From Crenalkalicoccus roseus (lineage in GTDB: Bacteria > Pseudomonadota > Alphaproteobacteria > Acetobacterales > Acetobacteraceae): 64,000 nucleotides of DNA. The notes under the pieces are model-generated. The model did no database searches and was not told the DNA's origin. It saw only the letters and a list, made by a program, of their open reading frames with translations. The translations under genes were made by a program, and so were the position numbers. Positions 52,201 to 60,383 of this stretch are shown here, in pieces. Where the stretch lies: positions 1-64,000 of the forward strand of contig NZ_SJDM01000007.1 of assembly GCF_004761865.1 (NCBI RefSeq). The letters are read 5' to 3'. Numbering within the stretch: the stretch's first letter is position 1; each line of letters begins with the position of its first letter.

Positions 52201-53106
52201 GTGAATCATACCGACCCCCTTCCCGGGCGCGGGGACCGCGAGGCGGAGGACGACGCCTTCCTGCAGGGCCTTGGTCGGCGCCTGCGCACCCTCCGCGCGC
52301 GGCGCGGCGTGACCCGGCGCGACCTGTCGCGGCGCAGCGGCGTCTCGGAGCGCCACATCGCGCAGCTCGAATCGGGTCAGGGCAACATCTCTGTGCTGCT
52401 GCTGCGCCGCATCGCCCGCGCGCTCGGCATCGGCATCGAGGAGCTGGTGGCCGAGCGGGCGGAGCGCACGGTGGAGCGGATGCTGCTCGAGCAGATGGTC
52501 TCGCGCCTGCCGGAGGCGCAGCTCGCCGAGGCGCGGGGGCTGCTGCAGCGCCATCTCGGGCGGCACGAGGCGCGCTCGCGCGGCCAGCGCCTGGCCCTGA
52601 TCGGGCTGCGGGGAGCGGGGAAGTCCACCCTCGGGCGCAGGCTCGCCGACCGGCTCGGCATCCCCTTCGTCGAGCTCGACCGCGAGGTGGAGCGCGAGGG
52701 GCGGATGGAGCTTTCCGACATCTTCGCCCTGCAGGGGCAGGAAGGCTTCCGGAGGCTGGAACGCGCGGTGCTGGAGCGCCTGGTGCGGGAGGGCACGCGG
52801 GCGGTGATCGCCACCGGCGGCGGCATCGTCGCCGAGCCCGCCACCTTCGAGTTCCTGCTCGACACCTGCGTCACCGTCTGGCTGCGCGCCTCGCCCGAGG
52901 AGCACATGCGCCGCGTGGTGGCGCAGGGTGACACGCGGCCGATGCGCGACAACAGCCGCGCGATGGAGGATCTGCGCGCGATCCTGGCCAGCCGCGAGGC
53001 GCTCTACGCCAAGGCCGACTTCGTCGTGGACACGAGCGGCCGCAGCGAGGAGGAGAGCCTGGAGGCGCTGCTCGCGCTTCAGCCGGCGGTGGCGCCCGCC
53101 GCCTGA
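52201..53106 (+). CDS. boxR: BoxR: HTH regulator fused to a shikimate-kinase-like domain
   Basis: 301 residues from GTG at 52201. Residues about 22-85 are an XRE-type helix-turn-helix (RRDLSRRSGVSERHIAQLES). Residues about 125-290 are a shikimate-kinase-like domain with the P-loop GLRGAGKST (135-143), ELDREVEREGRMELSDIFAL and ATGGGIVAEPAT. This two-domain build defines BzdR/BoxR, which represses benzoate genes and is released by benzoyl-CoA bound in the kinase-like domain. The box genes lie convergent next door, which confirms the assignment. Its last 28 bases overlap the 3' end of the thioesterase gene on the opposite strand. No clear ribosome site precedes the GTG. Confidence 0.92.
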   Translation: MNHTDPLPGRGDREAEDDAFLQGLGRRLRTLRARRGVTRRDLSRRSGVSERHIAQLESGQGNISVLLLRRIARALGIGIEELVAERAERTVERMLLEQMVSRLPEAQLAEARGLLQRHLGRHEARSRGQRLALIGLRGAGKSTLGRRLADRLGIPFVELDREVEREGRMELSDIFALQGQEGFRRLERAVLERLVREGTRAVIATGGGIVAEPATFEFLLDTCVTVWLRASPEEHMRRVVAQGDTRPMRDNSRAMEDLRAILASREALYAKADFVVDTSGRSEEESLEALLALQPAVAPAA

Positions 53107-53537
53107 GCCAGCGCCGCCTCCGCCTCCAGCGCCGGGCGGAAGCGTTCCGGCACCGGGACGGGGCGCATCACCCTGTTGTCCACGAAGACGCAGGCCAGCC
53201 TGCCCTCGTAGACCAGCCGCGTCCCGCCATCGGCGCGGCCGGCGACAGCGAAGCGGAGGGAGGAGCCGCCGAGGCGGGTCAGCAGCACCGCGCTTTCCAG
53301 CGTGTCGCGCGGCGTGACCGGGCTGCGGAAGTCGAGCGAGGCGTGCACGAAGGGCGTGCCGATGCCGAGGTCGAGGTTCAGCTCGTACCAGCCCATGCCC
53401 ATGCGCTCGACGAACCAGGCCTCCGTCGCCTCCATGGCGAAGTCGAGGAAGCGGGCGGTGTAGGCGATGTGCGCCGCATCCGTCTCCCCCCACAGGATGC
53501 GGCGGCGGTGGACGAAGGGCTCAGTAGGTCTCGACAT
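53079..53537 (-). CDS. Acyl-CoA thioesterase (4-hydroxybenzoyl-CoA thioesterase family)
   Basis: 152 residues, hot-dog fold. The family motif is in LWGETDAAHIAYTARFLDFA (residues 15-34), where the Asp of the 4HBT family's active site is Asp20. The gene overlaps the 3' end of boxA by 17 bases and is the last gene of the box operon. In box clusters such thioesterases are thought to free CoA from dead-end benzoyl-CoA analogues; that role is inference here. Confidence 0.88.
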   Translation of the reverse strand: MSRPTEPFVHRRRILWGETDAAHIAYTARFLDFAMEATEAWFVERMGMGWYELNLDLGIGTPFVHASLDFRSPVTPRDTLESAVLLTRLGGSSLRFAVAGRADGGTRLVYEGRLACVFVDNRVMRPVPVPERFRPALEAEAALAQAAGATAG

Positions 53538-54732
53538 GGAAGCGGCCCTGTTCGCGCATCCTGGTGCGCAGCGCGGGCCAGTCCAGCCCGTGCGCGGCGG
53601 CGATCTCCGCGAAGGCCGCGTCCACCCCCTCTTCCAGCCCCTTCAGGCCGCAGACGTAGATGTGGGTGCCCTCCCTGCGCAGCAGCGCGGCGAGGTCGCC
53701 GGCGCGCCGCAGCATGCGGTGCTGCACATACTCCTTCGCCCGGCCGGGCAGGCGGCTGTAGACCAGCTCCTGGTCGAGCAGCGTGGCCGGCAGCTTCTGC
53801 AGCGGGCCGAAATAGGGCAGCTCCTCCGGCGTGCGGGCGCCGAAGAACAGGTGCAGCCGCCCGCGCCCGTGCCCGCCGAGGCGGCGCCGCCGCTCGGTGA
53901 AGCCGCGGAAGGGCGCGGCGCCGGTGCCGGTGCAGATCATCACGATGTCGGCGTCCGGGTCGTCCGGCATCAGGAAGGTGGCGCCGAAGGGGCCGATCAC
54001 CGGCACCGTCTCGCCAAGCTGGAGGTCGCAGAGCCAGTTGGAGGCGAGGCCGCGGAATGTCGTGCCGTCCGCGCGCGCCTCCACCACGCGCTTCACGGTC
54101 AGCGCCAGGTTGTTGGTGTTCGGCCGCTCCCCGTCGCGCGGGCTGCAGATGGAGTAGAGCCGCATCGCGTGCGGCCGCCCGTTGGCGTCCGTGCCCGGCG
54201 GCACGACGCCGATGCTCTGCCCCTCCAGCACCGGGAAGGGCTGGGTTCCGAAATCGAGGATGATGTGGTGCACGTCCGAGGAGGTGCCGGACTTGGTGAC
54301 CCGGTAATTGCCCGTGACCCGCGCCATGGCGGGGGCGGCGCGGCCGAACAGGTTCACCCGCGGCTTGCTGGCCGAGGCCGGGGCGCGCGCGTACCCGCCC
54401 GCGCCGCGATGCGCGTCGGCGATCAGCGCCGCCGCCTCCTCGTCCAGCGCGTCCACCGCCTCCTCACCGGTCGGATCGGCGGGGCGCGGGGGCAGCTCGT
54501 GCCAGGAGAGCTGCTCCTCCAGGCTGAAGGGCCGCGTCACCCGGAACCAGTTGTCGATGGCGCCGGTCGGGCAGGGCGGTACGCAGTCCATGCAGGCGTT
54601 GCAGCGGGAGGGATCCACGACATAGTTGTTGTCGTCGTGGGTGATGGCGCCGATCGGGCAGGTCGCCTCGCAGGTGTTGCAGCGGATGCAGATCTCGGGA
54701 TCGATGAGATGCTGCTTCAGCGTCGCGCCCAC
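53521..54732 (-). CDS. boxA: Benzoyl-CoA 2,3-epoxidase reductase subunit BoxA
   Basis: 403 residues. BoxA passes electrons from NADPH through FAD and two [4Fe-4S] clusters to BoxB. The N-terminal ferredoxin domain has Cys15-x2-Cys18-x2-Cys21-x3-Cys25-Pro and Cys44-x2-Cys47-x2-Cys50-x3-Cys54-Pro. The C-terminal half is a ferredoxin-NADP reductase: HAMRLYSICSPR (FAD), then CTGTGAAPFRGF (NADP), and EGTHIYVCGLKGLEEGVDAA near the end. The start is GTG at 54732, 15 bases after the boxB stop, with GGGGTGA before it. Length agrees with Azoarcus BoxA (about 414). Confidence 0.93.
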   Translation of the reverse strand: MGATLKQHLIDPEICIRCNTCEATCPIGAITHDDNNYVVDPSRCNACMDCVPPCPTGAIDNWFRVTRPFSLEEQLSWHELPPRPADPTGEEAVDALDEEAAALIADAHRGAGGYARAPASASKPRVNLFGRAAPAMARVTGNYRVTKSGTSSDVHHIILDFGTQPFPVLEGQSIGVVPPGTDANGRPHAMRLYSICSPRDGERPNTNNLALTVKRVVEARADGTTFRGLASNWLCDLQLGETVPVIGPFGATFLMPDDPDADIVMICTGTGAAPFRGFTERRRRLGGHGRGRLHLFFGARTPEELPYFGPLQKLPATLLDQELVYSRLPGRAKEYVQHRMLRRAGDLAALLRREGTHIYVCGLKGLEEGVDAAFAEIAAAHGLDWPALRTRMREQGRFHVETY

Positions 54733-54746
54733 GGCGTCACCCCGCC

Positions 54747-56195
54747 TCAGCCCCAGAGCTTCACGTATTCGAAGTCGCCCGGCTTGTTGTCGATGCCGAC
54801 CTTGGGCGGGGCGATCCAGGAGGCGAACTCGCCGGGCCGGCTCACCGGGCGCATCAGGCTCTCGATGAACAGGTTGTCGTCGGTCGAGGGCAGCCAGCGG
54901 TCGCGGCCCGCGGCCCATTCCGCGGCGGTGAGGACGCGACCTTCCGGATCGGCCTCGATGGCGGCGAACTCGCCGATCTTCCGGTTGAAGGCGACATGCG
55001 GCAGGCTCAGGCGGAAGGGGATGCCGGCCTTCTCGATCACCTTGTTCCAGCGGTTCACGCCGCCCTGGCAGTCCTGCACGAAGTCGTCGCGCAGCCGCAT
55101 GTTGAGCGAGGAGAGGGCGGGGACCTCCTCCCGCACGATGGCGCCGTCGCGGCAGCGCAGCACCGGATAGGTGGCGTCCAGCAGGCGGTGGTCGTCCTCC
55201 AGCCTGTCCTCGCGGTAGCGGCCCTTCAGCCCGGCGTTGTAGGCGTTCGCCGCGTTGGTGGAGACCTCGCTGCCGAACAGGTCGAGCGTCAGAGAGAAGT
55301 GCAGGTTCATCTTCTTCTGCAGGGTCGGCAGGTCGATGACACCAAGCGCGCGCACCCGCTCGGTGTCGGCCGGGTCCTCGATGCCCGCCTCCCTCATGGC
55401 GGCGCAGGTCCGCTCGATGATGCGCTGCACCCCGGTCTCGCCCACGAACATGTGGTGGGCCTCCTCGGTCAGCATGAAGCGGCAGGTGCGCGAGAGCGGG
55501 TCGAAGCCCGACTGCGCCAGCGCCTCGAGCTGCATCTTGCCGTCGCGGTCGGTGAAGAAGGTGAACATGAAGAAGCTCACCCAGTCCGGCGTCGCCTCGT
55601 TGAAGGCGCCCAGCATGCGCGGGCTGTCCTGGCTGCCGCTGCGCCGGCGCAGCAGCTCCTCCGCCTCCTCGCGGCCGTCGCGGCCGAAATACTTCTGCAG
55701 CAGGTAGACCATGGCCCAGAGGTGCCGCCCCTCCTCCACGTTCACCTGGAACAGGTTGCGCATGTCGTAGAGGGAGGGCGCGGTCTTGCCGAGGTGGCGC
55801 TGCTGCTCGACGCTCGCCGGCTCGGTGTCGCCCTGGATGGTGATGAGGCGGCGCAGCATGCCGCGATACTCGCCCGGCACCTCCTGCCAGGCGGGTTCGC
55901 CCTTGTGCTGGCCGAAGCCGATCAGCCGTCCTTCCACCTTCGGCGCCAGCAGGATGCCCCATTTGTATTCGGGCATCCGCACGTAGTCGAACTTCGCCCA
56001 GCCCTTCGGGTCCACGGAGACGGCGGTGCGCAGATAGACCAGCGCCTCCTGGAAGCCTTCCGGCCCCATGTCCTTCCACCAGTCGATGTAGCCGGGATGC
56101 CAGGTCTCCAGCGCCTTGCGCACGCGGGCGTCGGCGTTGAGGTCCACGTTGTTGGGGATCAGGCCGTCGTAGTTGACGGTCAGGCCGTCGGGCAT
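54747..56195 (-). CDS. boxB: Benzoyl-CoA 2,3-epoxidase oxygenase subunit BoxB
   Basis: 482 residues, close to the 473 of Azoarcus BoxB. BoxB is a class I di-iron protein that makes 2,3-epoxybenzoyl-CoA from benzoyl-CoA, oxygen and electrons from BoxA. Two ExxH iron motifs about 90 residues apart are visible: Glu155-Gly-Arg-His158 and Glu244/245 to His248 in TEEAHHMFVGE. Other typical stretches are GWAKFDYVRMPEYKWGILL and FRLSLPHVAFNRKIGEFAAI. It lies between boxC (12 bases upstream) and boxA. Confidence 0.95.
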   Translation of the reverse strand: MPDGLTVNYDGLIPNNVDLNADARVRKALETWHPGYIDWWKDMGPEGFQEALVYLRTAVSVDPKGWAKFDYVRMPEYKWGILLAPKVEGRLIGFGQHKGEPAWQEVPGEYRGMLRRLITIQGDTEPASVEQQRHLGKTAPSLYDMRNLFQVNVEEGRHLWAMVYLLQKYFGRDGREEAEELLRRRSGSQDSPRMLGAFNEATPDWVSFFMFTFFTDRDGKMQLEALAQSGFDPLSRTCRFMLTEEAHHMFVGETGVQRIIERTCAAMREAGIEDPADTERVRALGVIDLPTLQKKMNLHFSLTLDLFGSEVSTNAANAYNAGLKGRYREDRLEDDHRLLDATYPVLRCRDGAIVREEVPALSSLNMRLRDDFVQDCQGGVNRWNKVIEKAGIPFRLSLPHVAFNRKIGEFAAIEADPEGRVLTAAEWAAGRDRWLPSTDDNLFIESLMRPVSRPGEFASWIAPPKVGIDNKPGDFEYVKLWG

Positions 56196-56207
56196 CGCTG
56201 TCCTCCC

Positions 56208-57857
56208 TCACACCCGCTGCTTGTCGTAGCTCGGCTGCACGCCGGAGCCGTAGAGCCTGAGCGCGCCCCGCTCGCCCACCGCGTTGGGCCGCTGGAAGAT
56301 CCAGTTCTGCCAGGCGGTGAGGCGGCCGAAGATGCGCGTCTCCATCGTCTCCGGGCCGACGAAGCGCAGGTTGGCCTCCATGGCGGTGAGGGCGTCGGGC
56401 GAGAAGCTCGCCCGCTCCTCCAGCATGATGCGCAGCTCGTCGTCCCAGTCCGTCTCGTCGAGGGCGAAGGTGACGAGGCCGAGCGTCTCCGCCTCCTCCG
56501 CCCCGATCGGCTCGCCGATCCGCGCCTCGGCGCGCGCCAGGCTTTCCTTCTCGCCCCAGAAGCGCGCCTGCAGCCGGGTCAGCCCGTTCGCCATCGGGTA
56601 GGCGCCGAAATTGAGCGCCGAGAGGCGCAGCGTCGCGGCCGGCCGGTTGTCGCCCGCCCGGGCGCCGATCAGCATGGCGGAGCGGTCGGCGGCGAAGGCG
56701 AGCTCGGCGAGCGTGCCGGCGAAGCAGCTTCCCGGCTCTGCCAGCGCGATCAGGCTGCGCGAGGTCATGTCGAGCCGCTTCAGCACGCGCTTGAGGTGGA
56801 GCCGCACCTCGCGGATGAACCAGTCGCCCCCATGCGCCTCCAGGAAGGCGTCGTGCGCGAGGACATGCGCCGCCTCTCCCTGGGTGCGCAGCACCAGCAG
56901 GCCGAGCTCGGGCTCGTTCAGGCGGAGGTGCAGGATGGCGTCGTCGAGCTCGCGCGCCATCTGCAGCGGCCAGAAGGCGGCATCGCGTGCGGCCTCGAGC
57001 GTCGCGGGCGGCGGGCCGGGCGGGGCGGCGACGGTGAGGATGGCGCGGCCGGCTCCGCGGTCGAACTCCAGGGCGACATGGCCGTAGAACACGCCGCCCT
57101 CTTCGAAGCGGCGCGCGAGCGGCGTCAGCGCCACCCCCCTGGCGTCGCGCGGCCGGTCCGACCGCGCCGCCGCCTCCAGCGCCCGCTCGCGCAGCCGCGC
57201 CTCCCAGGCGGAGGGGGGCACCGCCTCGTCCACCAGGCGCCACTCGACGGCGCGGCGCCCGCGCACGCCCTCCTCGGTCGAGCAGAACAGGTCGGCGAGA
57301 TCGCGCCGCACCCGGCGCTTGTCGGTCACGCGGGTCAGCCCGCCGGTGCCGGGCAGCACGGCGAGCAGCGGCGTTTCCGGCAGCGCGACGGAGGAGCGGC
57401 GGTCGTCGATCAGCAGGATGCGGTCGGTGGCGAGCGCCAGCTCGTAGCCGCCGCCGGCGGCCGGGCCGCTGATGGCGCAGATCCAGGTCTGGCCCGAATT
57501 CTCCGTCGCATCCTCGATGGCGCAGCGGGTCTCGTTGGTGAATTTGCAGAAATTCACCTTGTGGCCGTGCGAGGCGCCGGCGAGCATGCGGATGTTGGCG
57601 CCGGCGCAGAACACGTTCTCCTTGCCGGAGCGGAGCACCACCGCGCCCACCTCCGGGTGCTCGAAGCGCAGGCGCTGCACCGCATCCGCCAGCTCGATGT
57701 CCACGCCGAGGTCGTAGGAGTTGAGCTTCAGCTCATAGCCCTCGAACAGGCCGCCCGCAGGGTCCACATCCATGATCAGGTGGGCGACCGGGCCGTCGAA
57801 TTGCAGCTTCCAATGCCTGTAGCGGCTGGGATCGGTCTGGAAATCGATGCGTGCCAT
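56208..57857 (-). CDS. boxC: 2,3-Epoxybenzoyl-CoA dihydrolase BoxC
   Basis: 549 residues against 555 in Azoarcus. It is a crotonase-superfamily protein with two enoyl-CoA-hydratase-like halves. The first has VVLRSGKENVFCAGANIRML near 95-115 (oxyanion region) and AISGPAAGGGYELALATDRI near 148-167. The second is more divergent, with DGLVTF-type sequence replaced by TLGLVTFALDETDWDDEL. BoxC opens the epoxide ring to 3,4-dehydroadipyl-CoA semialdehyde and formate, without oxygen. First gene of the boxCBA-thioesterase unit, downstream of a promoter with paired TGCA elements. Confidence 0.95.
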   Translation of the reverse strand: MARIDFQTDPSRYRHWKLQFDGPVAHLIMDVDPAGGLFEGYELKLNSYDLGVDIELADAVQRLRFEHPEVGAVVLRSGKENVFCAGANIRMLAGASHGHKVNFCKFTNETRCAIEDATENSGQTWICAISGPAAGGGYELALATDRILLIDDRRSSVALPETPLLAVLPGTGGLTRVTDKRRVRRDLADLFCSTEEGVRGRRAVEWRLVDEAVPPSAWEARLRERALEAAARSDRPRDARGVALTPLARRFEEGGVFYGHVALEFDRGAGRAILTVAAPPGPPPATLEAARDAAFWPLQMARELDDAILHLRLNEPELGLLVLRTQGEAAHVLAHDAFLEAHGGDWFIREVRLHLKRVLKRLDMTSRSLIALAEPGSCFAGTLAELAFAADRSAMLIGARAGDNRPAATLRLSALNFGAYPMANGLTRLQARFWGEKESLARAEARIGEPIGAEEAETLGLVTFALDETDWDDELRIMLEERASFSPDALTAMEANLRFVGPETMETRIFGRLTAWQNWIFQRPNAVGERGALRLYGSGVQPSYDKQRV

Positions 57858-57885
57858 GCCCCGGTCGTGCCTCCCTGGCGGCCCC

Positions 57886-57945
57886 GTGCCTGCGATATAA
57901 TGCAGAATTCCTCAGATCAACAAGAGAAGATGCATTATTCTGCCT
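57886..57945 (-). promoter_or_regulatory. boxC promoter: boxC promoter with paired TGCA operators (BoxR sites, predicted)
   Basis: On the plus strand two related elements occur 30 bases apart: TGCA-GAATTC-CTCA (57901-57914) and TGCA-TTATTC-TGCC (57931-57944). Both approach TGCA-N6-TGCA; ATAATGCA and TGCATTAT also form an inverted pair. Read toward boxC, TTGTTG and TATATC, 18 bases apart, make a sigma-70 promoter whose spacer overlaps the first element. TGCA repeats are the reported core of BzdR/BoxR operators. The AT-rich patch stands out against the surrounding DNA. The last codon of the hydrolase gene lies inside it. Confidence 0.65.
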
Positions 57946-58765
57946 GTGCGTGCCCGGCCCTCTCCCGCACGCCGAACAGCCGCGCGGAAAAATCGCGCAA
58001 GGCGTCCAGAACCGGCCCGGGGGACTCCAGATGCGGCGCATGGCGCACCCCGGGCAGCACCAGCGCCTCGACCGGGCAGTAGGCCTCGCGTTCCAGCATC
58101 CGCACCTGCTCGACCGTGCCGTAGGGGTCCGCCTCCCCCTGCACCACCAGCACCGGCACGCGGATATGCGCGATCTCCGGCTGCAGGTCGAAGAGGCGGG
58201 AGAAGCCGGGGTCGAGCCAGGCCCGGTTCCAGCCGAGGAAGGCGGCCTCCGGATCGCGGTGGTAGGCGGCGAGGCGCTGGCGCAGCTCCCCCGCCTCCCA
58301 GCGCTGCCTGGCTTCGGCGATGGCGGCGAGGGAAACCTCCTCGACGAAGAAGTGCGGCGCCAGCAGCGCAAGGCCATTCACCCGGAAATCCTGGCGCGAG
58401 CCCGCATAGATCGCGGCGATCGAGCCGCCGTCGGAATGGCCGAGCAGCAGCACGCGGCGCAGCCCGGCCGCGTCCAGCACGCGCGGCAGCACCTCCCGCG
58501 CCTCGTCGTGCATGTAGGTCAGCGGCCGCGGCAGCGCGACGCCGTCGGACTGCCCGTAGCCGAAGCGCGAATAGGCGAGCACCCCGCAGCCCGTGGCGGC
58601 GGCGAGCGCGGCCGGGAAGTCGCGCCAGAGGGCGACGCAGCCGAGCCCCTCATGCAGCAGCAGGATGGTCGGCGCCGCCTCCGGCCCCGGCCCCCACCAG
58701 GCGGTTTCCAGCCGCCGCCCGTCGAGCCGGATCTCGCCGCGGCGTCCTTCCACGGATGCGCTCAT
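57935..58765 (-). CDS. Alpha/beta hydrolase of the benzoate cluster
   Basis: 276 residues. The nucleophile elbow GHSDGGS has Ser111; the oxyanion region is LLLHEGLGCVALWRDFPAAL; the acid lies in VQGEADPYGTVEQV and the His in GVRHAPHLESP. Its ATG overlaps the ligase stop by four bases (ATGA), so the two are coupled. Hydrolases of this kind recur in box clusters, where ester or lactone side products may be the substrate; that role is not established. Confidence 0.86.
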   Translation of the reverse strand: MSASVEGRRGEIRLDGRRLETAWWGPGPEAAPTILLLHEGLGCVALWRDFPAALAAATGCGVLAYSRFGYGQSDGVALPRPLTYMHDEAREVLPRVLDAAGLRRVLLLGHSDGGSIAAIYAGSRQDFRVNGLALLAPHFFVEEVSLAAIAEARQRWEAGELRQRLAAYHRDPEAAFLGWNRAWLDPGFSRLFDLQPEIAHIRVPVLVVQGEADPYGTVEQVRMLEREAYCPVEALVLPGVRHAPHLESPGPVLDALRDFSARLFGVRERAGHAQAE

Positions 58766-60369
58766 CGCGTGCCCTCCAGCATGGCGCGCAGGCGGAAGCG
58801 CTGGATCTTGCCGGTGGCGGTCTTGGGCAGCTCCTCCACCACCTCGACCCAGCGCGGATACTTCCACGGCCCGGCCTCGGCCTTCACATGCGCCTGCAGC
58901 GCCTCGGTCAGCGCGGGGCCGGGCACCGCCGCCCCGGGCTTCAGCACGACGAAGGCCATGGGCTTGACGAGGCCGTCCGCATCCTCCCGCCCCACCACCG
59001 CCGCCTCCTGCACCGCGGAGTGGGAGGCGAGCGCCGCCTCCACCTCGAAGGGCGAGACCCAGATGCCGCTCACCTTGAACATGTCGTCGGCGCGGCCCTG
59101 GTAGCGGTAGCACCCGGCCTCGTCGCGCAGATATTTATCGCCGGTGCGCGTCCACTCGCCCTGGAAGGTGCGGCGCGACTTGTCGCGCTGGTTCCAGTAG
59201 CCCTCCGCCGCCGAGGGGCCGCGCACCAGCAGCTCCCCGATCTCGCCCGGCGGCAGGTCGCGGTCCTGCTCGTCCACAATGCGGAGCTCGTAGCCGGGCA
59301 CGGCGACGCCGCTGGTGCCGTGGCGCACCGCGCCGGGGCGGTTGCTGAGGAAGATGTGCAGCATCTCGGTGCTGCCGAGGCCGTCCAGGATCTCCACCCC
59401 CACCACCTCCTCCCAGCGGCGGCCGATCGGCTCGGGCAGCGCCTCGCCGGCGGAGACGCAGCGGCGCAGCCGGCCGGAGCCGGCGCCCGGCCCGAGGCCG
59501 GGATGCGCCAGCAGCCCGGCATAGAGCGTCGGCACGCCGCAGAAGATGCTCGGCCGGTGCGCGCGCATCACCGCGAGCACCGCCTCCGGCGTCGGCCGTT
59601 CCGGCAGCAGCACCGCGGCGGCGCCGACCGACATCGGGAAGGTCATGGCGTTGCCGAGGCCGTAGGCGAAGAACAGCTTGGCGGCGGAGAACACCAGGTC
59701 GTCGCGCGCGATGCCGAGCACCTGCGCGGCGTAGGTCTCGGCCGTCGCGCGCAGGCTGGAATGCACGTGCTTCACGCCCTTCGGCGCCCCGGTCGAGCCC
59801 GAGGAGTAGAGCCAGAACGCCACCTCGTCCGGGCTCGCCGGCTCCGGCTCCCGCGCCGGCGCGGCGGAGGCGAGGAAGGCGGGCAGCGCCTCCGCCCCCG
59901 GCGGCAGATCCCCGGGCGCCCCGCCATCGGGGGCCGCCACCAGCACGCGGCGGAGCGCGCGCGCCCCGGCCAGGGCCGGGCGCAGCGCCGGGAGCAGCGG
60001 GGCGGAGAGGCAGGCCGCCTCGGCGCGGCTGTCCTCCAGGATGTAGGCGACCTGCTCGGGCGGCAGCAGCGTGTTCACCGGCACCGGCACCACGCCGGCG
60101 CGCAGCGCGCCCCAGAACACGACGGGGAAGTCCACCGTGTCGAGCATCAGCATCGCCAGCCGCCGCTCCGGCCCGATGCCGGCGGCGCGCAGCGCGCCGG
60201 CGAAGCGGGCGCTGGCCTCGGCAAGCGCGGCGTAGCTCAGGCGCCGCCAGGGGTCGGCGAAGGCAAGGGCCTCGCCGCGCCCCTCGGCCAGGTGCCGGTC
60301 GAGGAACCAGCTCGCCGCGTTCGCTGCCGCCGAGCGGAGGCCCCGTCCTGCCGTCGCGCTGACCTGCAT
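58762..60369 (-). CDS. bclA: Benzoate-CoA ligase
   Basis: 535 residues from ATG at 60369, behind GGGAGGGAGATAGG. A GTG 18 bases further up is the alternative. The ANL family motifs are present: YSSGSTGAPKGVKHVH (AMP binding, about 180), SAGEALPEPIGRRWEEV, LDGLGSTEMLHIFLSN, YRYQGRADDMFKVSGIWVSP and the catalytic lysine in LPKTATGKIQRFRL. STEMLHIFLSN and WVSPFEVE with the box gene context mark it as benzoate-CoA ligase. It traps imported benzoate as benzoyl-CoA, the BoxAB substrate and BoxR effector. Confidence 0.93.
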   Translation of the reverse strand: MQVSATAGRGLRSAAANAASWFLDRHLAEGRGEALAFADPWRRLSYAALAEASARFAGALRAAGIGPERRLAMLMLDTVDFPVVFWGALRAGVVPVPVNTLLPPEQVAYILEDSRAEAACLSAPLLPALRPALAGARALRRVLVAAPDGGAPGDLPPGAEALPAFLASAAPAREPEPASPDEVAFWLYSSGSTGAPKGVKHVHSSLRATAETYAAQVLGIARDDLVFSAAKLFFAYGLGNAMTFPMSVGAAAVLLPERPTPEAVLAVMRAHRPSIFCGVPTLYAGLLAHPGLGPGAGSGRLRRCVSAGEALPEPIGRRWEEVVGVEILDGLGSTEMLHIFLSNRPGAVRHGTSGVAVPGYELRIVDEQDRDLPPGEIGELLVRGPSAAEGYWNQRDKSRRTFQGEWTRTGDKYLRDEAGCYRYQGRADDMFKVSGIWVSPFEVEAALASHSAVQEAAVVGREDADGLVKPMAFVVLKPGAAVPGPALTEALQAHVKAEAGPWKYPRWVEVVEELPKTATGKIQRFRLRAMLEGTR

Positions 60370-60383
60370 CCTATCTCCCTCCC

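Noticed and set aside
50488-53493. 1001-codon open frame on the minus strand
   Set aside because: Crosses the Nudix, DMT transporter, boxR and thioesterase genes in the wrong frame, with low-complexity composition.
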